This document shows positions 58,209 to 64,000 of a DNA stretch of 64,000 nt, piece by piece. Each line of letters opens with the position of its first letter. Position 1 is the stretch's first letter. Source of the stretch: CBDBDZ01 sp965204215. GTDB lineage: Bacteria; Pseudomonadota; Gammaproteobacteria; Pseudomonadales; GM7GCV1. The notes under the pieces were generated by a model. The model was given only the letters and a program-made list of their open reading frames with translations. It was not told the origin of the DNA and made no database searches. The stretch is from positions 558,001 to 622,000 of the forward strand of contig CBDBDZ010000013.1 of the NCBI GenBank assembly GCA_965204215.1. The letters are read 5' to 3'. A program made the position numbers and the translations under genes.

Positions 58209-59372
58209 ATGATATCTATAAGAATTTACAACAAAATTTCCAATCAGGGATTAAAGCAATTTAACCCCGATACTTATAAAGTCAGTAGTGATGCCAGTGA
58301 ACCAGATGCCATTATTTTAAGAAGCCATTCATTGCACAATGAAGTATTGCCAAAATCAGTAATGGCTATAGCAAGGGCTGGGGCAGGTACTAATAATATT
58401 CCTGTAGAAGAATATAGTAAACGTGGCATTGTGGTTTTTAATACTCCAGGTGCCAATGCCAATGCAGTAAAAGAATTAGTGCTGTGCGGTATGTTAGCTG
58501 CCTCACGTAATATTATTGAAGGGGTAAGCTATGTTCGCTCTCTAGCGTCAGAGAAGATCGATGATTTACCAACACTGTTAGAATCAAAGAAAAAACAATT
58601 TTCAGGTTCTGAACTCTATGGCAAGTCATTCGGTGTTATTGGTTTGGGAGCTATAGGTTCAATGATTGCCAATATGGCAGAAGAGCTGGGTATGAAGGTG
58701 CTGGGGTATGACCCTGCCATTTCTATTGAAGCAGCCTGGAGATTGTCCAGTTCTGTTGTCAAAATGGATAGTATGGACGCGCTATTAAAAGCATCGGACT
58801 TTATCAGTTTACATGTGCCTGTCGTCGACAGCACTAAACATTTAATTAATTCTGATAAATTAAAACTGCTAAAGTTTAATGCAGTGTTGTTAAACTTTGC
58901 CAGAGAGCAAATTGTAGATGGCAATGCCATCGTTAATGCCTTAAATACTGGTCAATTTAGTCGCTATGTTACCGACTTTCCCAACGCCGATATGTTGACT
59001 ATGGATAAAGTCATTCCTATGCCACATATTGGAGCTAGCACCGAAGAAGCGGAAACCAACTGCGCGATTATGGCAGCAGAGCAGGTTATCGACTTTATTG
59101 AAAACGGTAATATCAAGAACTCGGTGAATTTTCCCACAACGCAACTCAATCGGGCAGGAGCCTGCCGTTTAACATTTTGTAACCATAATAGACCAAGCAT
59201 GTTAAGTCAGGTGCTGGGTATGCTTAAAAATATTAATGTTTTGGAAATGTTAAATAAAAGCCGTGGTGATATTGCCTACAATATTATGGATTTAGAGCAA
59301 ACGCCAAGTGAAGAACTTATTCAATCAGTAACAGCTATCGACGGCGTTAGCAATTTAAGATTGATATGTTGA
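58209..59372 (+). CDS. serA: D-3-phosphoglycerate dehydrogenase
   Basis: 387 residues; first step of serine synthesis. The Rossmann NAD motif is GVIGLGAIGSMIANMAEELG at about residues 142-161, the substrate-binding and catalytic segments are ARAGAGTNNIPVEEYSKRGI, VLLNFAREQIVDGNAI and MPHIGASTEEAETNCAI, and a C-terminal ACT-like domain (LTFCNHNRPSMLSQVLGML) starts at about residue 318, probably for serine feedback. In the catalytic FAREQIVDG the usual Arg is kept. Pairs with serC in one operon. Confidence 0.93.
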   Translation: MISIRIYNKISNQGLKQFNPDTYKVSSDASEPDAIILRSHSLHNEVLPKSVMAIARAGAGTNNIPVEEYSKRGIVVFNTPGANANAVKELVLCGMLAASRNIIEGVSYVRSLASEKIDDLPTLLESKKKQFSGSELYGKSFGVIGLGAIGSMIANMAEELGMKVLGYDPAISIEAAWRLSSSVVKMDSMDALLKASDFISLHVPVVDSTKHLINSDKLKLLKFNAVLLNFAREQIVDGNAIVNALNTGQFSRYVTDFPNADMLTMDKVIPMPHIGASTEEAETNCAIMAAEQVIDFIENGNIKNSVNFPTTQLNRAGACRLTFCNHNRPSMLSQVLGMLKNINVLEMLNKSRGDIAYNIMDLEQTPSEELIQSVTAIDGVSNLRLIC

Positions 59373-59417
59373 TTATCATAGGGAAATTTAGATACCAGAT
59401 TAAAGTTTGTCCCTTAC

Positions 59418-59696
59418 TTAAGACTTTTGCGATAATCTTTGATGAACGCCTAGCAGTACCTCATCAGGCATTTTAGCAAGCTGCGAGCGAATGTACTTTA
59501 ATTGACGTTTTCGCGCTTTGGTTTTGGGCATGACTTTTGCCTGTTTTAATAAATCTTCTAATGGTTCACCTAAATTAAGCAGAGCAATATCGGTATCGGA
59601 CAATTTTAGTAAAGCTTCTGTTTGATTGAGCAACGCATCCATCTGACGCTTGCGCTCCGATTTACTGATAAACTCGCCTTCGTAATAATCATCCAT
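59418..59696 (-). CDS. darP: Short DarP/YjgA (DUF615)-like protein
   Basis: 92 residues aligning with the N-terminal half of DarP/YjgA, a 50S assembly factor of about 180 residues: GEFISKSERKRQMDALLNQT, then MPKTKARKRQLKYIRSQLAK and LLGVHQRLSQKS. The helical C-terminal half (after the second repeat unit) is absent and no continuation is seen to the left in any frame within the 45 bases before the serA stop. It either represents a shortened functional form or a truncated gene. It overlaps the mgtE stop by 8 bases, so it is translated with the operon. Confidence 0.75.
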   Translation of the reverse strand: MDDYYEGEFISKSERKRQMDALLNQTEALLKLSDTDIALLNLGEPLEDLLKQAKVMPKTKARKRQLKYIRSQLAKMPDEVLLGVHQRLSQKS

Positions 59697-61035
59697 AATA
59701 AATAAAAGCTAATCCTAAAAATGAAAGGAAGCCGACAACATCGGTTATAGTGGTTAATACCACGCCACTGGCAATAGCAGGGTCTATATTCAATCGTTTG
59801 ATAAAAACAGGTAACAAAGTCCCCGTTATAGCACCAGCTAACAAATTACAGGAAATAGCAATCGCTAAAATAATGGCAATGCGAACATCGTTAAACCACC
59901 AGGCAGCAATAGAACCGCAAACCACTGCCCATATTAGCGAATTAAGTGCACTTAGAACAATTTCTCGTCGCAGTAGCCATTTTAAATTATTGGATTGAAT
60001 ATGCCCCAGCGCAATACCGCGTATCATTATTGTCATGGTTTGAGTGCCGCCAATGCCGCCCATGCTGGCAACAATGGGCATTAGCACGGCGAGCGCTACA
60101 ACACGTTCAATAGTTGCCTGGAATTGACCAATCACTGATGCGGCAAGTAATGCCGTCACTAAATTAATTCCCAACCACAGTGCACGACGAAACATGCTAC
60201 GCTTGATAGTAGCAAAAGTGTCTTCATCTTCACTTAAACCAGCCATTCCCATTAAAGAGCGCTCGGCCTCTTCTTTCATTACATCGACTGCATCGTCAAT
60301 AGTAATTCTTCCTAAAAGTTCCTTGCTGGCGTTGACTACAGGGGCGCTGACCCAATCATTGCGCTCGAATAAGCTGGCGACATCGGCGTCATTGATATTA
60401 ACATCTATGGCAATATCGGTATCTTTAATATAGCTGTTTACTAAATCTGTGGGTTGTGCTGTCAATAAATTATTTAGATAAACACGGCCCAAGTAGCGAT
60501 TGCTGCGATCGACAACAAATAAACTATCTGTAGTGTCAGGCAAACGCTCGTGGCGGCGTAAATAACGCAATACGGTGTCGACACTTAATTCTGGGCGAAC
60601 AGTGATGGTATTGGTGTCCATCAAACCACCTGCGGTATCTTCAGGGTAGGTTAATACCGTTTCAACACGTTTCCTGTCCTGAATGCTCATCAATTCCAGC
60701 ACTTCTTGAGTAAGGCGTTCAGGTAGTTGTTGTAAAACATCGGCGATATCGTCCTCGTCCATGCTTTCTGTGAGTGATGCCAATTCGGAACTGTCCATTT
60801 GCAGAGCAATTTGTTCTTGTACTTCTTCGGTTAATTTGGATAATACTTCAGCTTCTAACTCTGGATCGAGTAACTGCCAAAGCAAGGTTCGTTCAGAAGG
60901 AGGTGATGATTCTAACAACAGTGCAATTTCAACTGCCGATAAGTGTTTCAAAAAATTTCTGACTTGTAATAATGCATCGCTGTCGATAGCACTTTCTAGT
61001 GCTTCGGCGATATTGTCAGGTAATTGTTGGCTCAT
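59689..61035 (-). CDS. mgtE: Magnesium transporter MgtE
   Basis: 448 residues. The N-terminal superhelical Mg2+-sensing domain (about 1-130) includes LSAVEIALLLESSPPSERTL and LTESMDEDDIADVLQQLPER. A CBS pair follows (about 135-255), with FVVDRSNRYLGRVYLNNLL and NDWVSAPVVNASKELLGRIT, then five transmembrane helices beginning near 285 with the pore segment MPIVASMGGIGGTQTMTIMI. Inner membrane Mg2+ channel gated by cytosolic Mg2+. It lies 8 bases after cysS, with darP overlapping its end. Confidence 0.94.
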   Translation of the reverse strand: MSQQLPDNIAEALESAIDSDALLQVRNFLKHLSAVEIALLLESSPPSERTLLWQLLDPELEAEVLSKLTEEVQEQIALQMDSSELASLTESMDEDDIADVLQQLPERLTQEVLELMSIQDRKRVETVLTYPEDTAGGLMDTNTITVRPELSVDTVLRYLRRHERLPDTTDSLFVVDRSNRYLGRVYLNNLLTAQPTDLVNSYIKDTDIAIDVNINDADVASLFERNDWVSAPVVNASKELLGRITIDDAVDVMKEEAERSLMGMAGLSEDEDTFATIKRSMFRRALWLGINLVTALLAASVIGQFQATIERVVALAVLMPIVASMGGIGGTQTMTIMIRGIALGHIQSNNLKWLLRREIVLSALNSLIWAVVCGSIAAWWFNDVRIAIILAIAISCNLLAGAITGTLLPVFIKRLNIDPAIASGVVLTTITDVVGFLSFLGLAFIYYG

Positions 61036-61043
61036 GTTGATAG

Positions 61044-62441
61044 TCAGATACGTCGCCAGCGAACACCATTTCGAGAATCTTCTATTTGTACGCCTTGTTC
61101 AAATAACTGCTGGCGAATAGAATCAGCCTTGGCATAATCTTTCGCTTTTTTTGCATCAAGGCGCTGGGCAATAAGGTTTTCTATTTCAGTCTCAGGCAAT
61201 TCACTTTCAAATGATGCTTGCAGGTAGCTATTGGCATCGGTCTGTAAAATACCCAAAATTGCGGCTAATGCTTTAAGTTGCGCAATTAAAAGAGTTTTAT
61301 CAATTGTGTCTTCACGGTTGATAAGGCGTACCATATTGTACATAACAGCTATGGCTTCTCTTGTATTGAAGTCGTCGTTCATTGCCGTAACAAAATCGCG
61401 GTAATGTCCAGATTGTTGGAGTTGTGCGATGGTTAGTTCGGAAACATTCGGATACTGTTGTAAGCAGTAATAAAAACGATCAACGCCGTTTTTAGCTTCC
61501 TGTAAATTATCTTCGGAATAAGATATAGCGGAGCGGTAATGGGAATTAACCAGAAAAAAACGTATCACTTCGGGGTGGTATTTTTCAAGTACTTCGCGGA
61601 TGGTAAAAAAATTGCCGAGAGATTTAGACATTTTTTCATTGTTAATGCGAAGTGCCCCGGTGTGTAGCCAATAATTGGCAAAGGCGCTATTGTTAGCGCA
61701 TTCACTCTGGGCAATTTCATTCTCATGGTGGGGGAAAACCAAATCGGAACCACCGCCGTGAATATCAAAATGGTCGCCAAGTGCTGCTTTGGTCATGGCA
61801 GAACATTCTATATGCCAACCTGGCCTGCCTTTGCCCCAGGGTGAATCCCAGCCAACGTCATTTTCATTTACCGCCTTCCATAATACAAAATCTCGAGCGT
61901 CTTGTTTGGCGGTTTCTACATCAATACGTACTCCTTCTAACAGCTCATCAAGTTGCTTGCCAGATAGTTTACCATAGTCATTGCAGGTGGAAACTTTAAA
62001 GTAAATGTCGTTGTTTGCTGCTATGTAAGCATGGCTTTGTTCCAGTAGTGTTTTTACCATTTCAATAATATGTGAAATATGTCCTGTGGCTCGTGGTTCA
62101 CTGTCGGGTTCACTGATAAAAAGCGTGTTAAAGTCATGGTGCATTTCAGCAATAAAGCGTTGAGTGATATGCGTATAGGGCAGGTTTTGCTCTTTAGCAC
62201 GATTAATAATTTTGTCATCAATGTCGGTAATATTGCGAATGTACTGTACTTTCCAACCCACAGCTCGCAAAAAACGTACCATCACATCAAAAGCAACAAA
62301 GCTTCTGCCGTGCCCAATATGGCAATAATCGTAAACTGTTATACCGCAGCAATACATATTGATGGTGTTAGGCTCAATAGGTACAAACGCTTCTTTGCGC
62401 TTGGTTAAGGTATTGTAAAGTTGTAATTGGGTATCAGTCAC
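61044..62441 (-). CDS. cysS: Cysteine-tRNA ligase
   Basis: 465 residues, class I. HIGH site is in MYCCGITVYDYCHIGHGRSF (with the first zinc Cys), further zinc ligands are in HIECSAM and HHENEIAQSEC, and the KMSKS loop is RINNEKMSKSLGNFFT. The C-terminal DALR-type and anticodon-binding parts are complete (AKDYADSIRQQ-like helix near the end). Charges tRNA-Cys. glnS lies 27 bases upstream in the same operon, as in several gammaproteobacteria. Start ATG at 62439-62441. Confidence 0.96.
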   Translation of the reverse strand: MTDTQLQLYNTLTKRKEAFVPIEPNTINMYCCGITVYDYCHIGHGRSFVAFDVMVRFLRAVGWKVQYIRNITDIDDKIINRAKEQNLPYTHITQRFIAEMHHDFNTLFISEPDSEPRATGHISHIIEMVKTLLEQSHAYIAANNDIYFKVSTCNDYGKLSGKQLDELLEGVRIDVETAKQDARDFVLWKAVNENDVGWDSPWGKGRPGWHIECSAMTKAALGDHFDIHGGGSDLVFPHHENEIAQSECANNSAFANYWLHTGALRINNEKMSKSLGNFFTIREVLEKYHPEVIRFFLVNSHYRSAISYSEDNLQEAKNGVDRFYYCLQQYPNVSELTIAQLQQSGHYRDFVTAMNDDFNTREAIAVMYNMVRLINREDTIDKTLLIAQLKALAAILGILQTDANSYLQASFESELPETEIENLIAQRLDAKKAKDYAKADSIRQQLFEQGVQIEDSRNGVRWRRI

Positions 62442-62468
62442 AGTAAAGGGTTTAAATGGATTAATTGT

Positions 62469-64000
62469 TTATAAATTTGATTGATTGAAAGTGCCTCGAA
62501 GTCCAATGGTTTTAATAAATCTCATAGTATCAGACATCTGGTTATCGCGGCAAAAATAACCTTCGCGTTCAAATTGCCAGGTGGTATTAAAAGGCGCGTT
62601 GTTAAGCCCTGCTTCAGCATAGGCACTTTCGACCAATGTTAGCGAATCGGGGTTGGTAATATCCTCTAAATTGTCATAATTATGCGGGTTTTCAACCTTA
62701 ATCAGGGGTTTATACAAAGCAACCTGGCAAGGTGTATTTTCAATAGCTGATACCCAGTGAATAACTCCTTTGGCCTTGATGCCATCTTCTGGATCAGAGC
62801 CTAGTGTATTTTCAATAATTCGAGCATAAATGGTGGTGATATTGCCATTGTTATCGGTTTCAGATGTATCGGCCTCAATCACATAGGCATTGCGTAAACG
62901 AACACGCTTACCTTTGACCAGGCGTTTGTATTTTTTGCTGGCTTCTTCACGGTAGTCATCGGCATCAATATACAATTCGCGGTGAAAGGGCAGTGTTCGC
63001 AGTGCAAAACTATCTTGCACTGGGTGACCAGGGGCGTTTAAAAATTCGGCTTTACCTTCTGGGTAGTTGGTCAATATCAATTTAACCGGGTTGATAACAC
63101 ACATGGCTCGCGAGGCATTTTTGTCTAAGTCATCGCGAATAAAGTATTCAAATTGTGCAATATTAACTGTAGAATTGGCACGGGCAACGCCTACACTTTC
63201 ACAAAACTGACGAATGGACTGAGGGCGAATACCACGGCGACGCAAGCCCGAAAGGGTAGGCATTCTAGGGTCAGACCAACCATCGACGATATTATCATCT
63301 ACCAATTTCTTAAGTTGTCTCTTAGAGGTTAAAGTGTAGTTAATGTGCAGGCGAGCAAATTCGTATTGAACAGGATTGGATGGAACCGATAAATGCTCAA
63401 TAAACCAATTGTACAGGGGCTTGTGGTCAGCAAATTCCAAAGTGCATATAGAGTGGCTGACATTTTCAATAGCATCACTTTGACCGTGAGTAAAATCATA
63501 AGAAGGGTATATGCACCAGGTATCACCAGTTTGGTGGTGAGATTGTTTGATAACGCGAAATAAAATAGGGTCGCGCATATTGATATTGGGATGAGCCATG
63601 TCAATTTTGGCTCTTAGTACGGCTGCACCTTGGTCAAAATCGCCATTTTTCATGGCTTCGAACAAGCGCAAATTTTCTTCAATACTACGATTGCGATATG
63701 GGCTATTGATTCCTGCTTCTGTCAAAGAACCTCGGTATTCTCGCGCTTGGTCTGGATTCAGTTCACAAACATAAGCGCGTTGTTTGCCAATAAGTTCAAC
63801 AGCCCAGTTGTAGAGTTTGTCAAAATAATTGGACGAAAACTTAACCTCTTCATTCCAGTTAAAGCCCAGCCATTTAATGTCTTCTTTAATAGCTTCTACA
63901 TAAATGCTATCCTCTTTGGTGGGATTGGTATCATCAAAACGCAAATTGCAATGACCATTAAATTGTTCTGCTAGCCCAAAATTTAAGCAGATAGATTTTG
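62469..64000 (-). CDS. glnS: Glutamine-tRNA ligase, 5' partial
   Basis: Reads through to the window edge, so the N-terminus, including the HIGH motif, is outside. The visible part starts KSICLNFGLAEQFNGHCNLR in frame, then FDDTNPTKEDSIYV. The KMSKS-like loop is YTLTSKRQLKKLV. Other class I GlnRS marks are GWSDPRMPTLSGLRRRGIRP and the C-terminal beta-barrel anticodon-binding domain with FVLRN-like strands (KGKRVRLRNAYVIEAD). Length in view is 510 codons of about 550. Charges tRNA-Gln directly. First gene of the glnS-cysS-mgtE-darP run. Confidence 0.96.
   Translation of the reverse strand, partial: KSICLNFGLAEQFNGHCNLRFDDTNPTKEDSIYVEAIKEDIKWLGFNWNEEVKFSSNYFDKLYNWAVELIGKQRAYVCELNPDQAREYRGSLTEAGINSPYRNRSIEENLRLFEAMKNGDFDQGAAVLRAKIDMAHPNINMRDPILFRVIKQSHHQTGDTWCIYPSYDFTHGQSDAIENVSHSICTLEFADHKPLYNWFIEHLSVPSNPVQYEFARLHINYTLTSKRQLKKLVDDNIVDGWSDPRMPTLSGLRRRGIRPQSIRQFCESVGVARANSTVNIAQFEYFIRDDLDKNASRAMCVINPVKLILTNYPEGKAEFLNAPGHPVQDSFALRTLPFHRELYIDADDYREEASKKYKRLVKGKRVRLRNAYVIEADTSETDNNGNITTIYARIIENTLGSDPEDGIKAKGVIHWVSAIENTPCQVALYKPLIKVENPHNYDNLEDITNPDSLTLVESAYAEAGLNNAPFNTTWQFEREGYFCRDNQMSDTMRFIKTIGLRGTFNQSNL

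Noticed and set aside
1..64000. tRNA or rRNA genes
   Set aside because: No cloverleaf or rRNA-like stretch was noticed by reading; a dedicated scan would be needed to exclude a tRNA.

Overview
The window reads as a fairly AT-rich gammaproteobacterial chromosome. Supporting this are slmA, the dacA/ybeD/lipB lipoylation-linked genes (here separated), coaBC next to algC, glnS-cysS adjacency, rlmKL and a yjbE/yjbH/yjbF exopolysaccharide cluster. The genus cannot be told from sequence reading alone. The genome is rich in insertion sequences: seven IS copies from six families, plus several short non-autonomous repeats.

Region 1 (1-17.8 kb) is an accessory island dominated by a chromosomal integron. 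The integrase intI (13155-14123, + strand) faces away from an attI site (about 13019-13085). From attI a cassette array runs leftward on the - strand, with 14 attC sites that I can place and 15 cassettes: DUF3291, a secreted protein, a PD-(D/E)XK nuclease-like protein, DUF2141+DUF2306, a two-gene cassette present twice as identical copies, an ABM monooxygenase-like protein, unknowns, a DUF1272 zinc ribbon, two HAD phosphatases, a methyltransferase and a GNAT. The array is cut at its far end by an IS1380 element and interrupted by an IS4 element. Beyond intI there is a second 56-bp exact attI copy with two more cassettes (cold-shock protein and GNAT). Its presumed partner integrase is missing, and two other IS elements lie there instead.

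Region 2 (17.8-35.5 kb) has gabD and an nhaC antiporter, then two nearly identical IS1111-type (IS110 family) elements in direct orientation 12.67 kb apart. These bracket a - strand block: an AsmA-like protein, a lipoprotein, a patatin-acyl-CoA synthetase fusion, pyrD, rlmKL, a glutaredoxin-like gene, xseA, and a MoxR/CoxE pair. The fusion through xseA forms a tightly overlapping operon.

Region 3 (35.5-64 kb) is mostly core genome: glk, a decayed penicillin-acylase gene, an NSS transporter, ybeD, dacA, yaaA, then the + strand run DUF924-coaBC-algC-slmA-apeB-trpS-recX-M23 peptidase. It is followed by the exopolysaccharide operon (with an intrinsic terminator after the first gene), lipB, an O-antigen ligase/polymerase-like protein, nadA, serC-serA, and the - strand operon glnS-cysS-mgtE-short darP, with glnS running off the right edge. 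Small inverted-repeat elements sit at gene boundaries. One appears to supply the start codon of glk, and a 45-bp copy of its end contains the start codon of the ligase-like gene.

Most notable: the patatin-FadD fusion, the duplicated attI and rearranged integron, the exact duplication of a two-gene cassette, nuclease-like cassettes that may be phage defence, and the long structured 3' tails of the IS1111 elements, which probably encode guide RNA.
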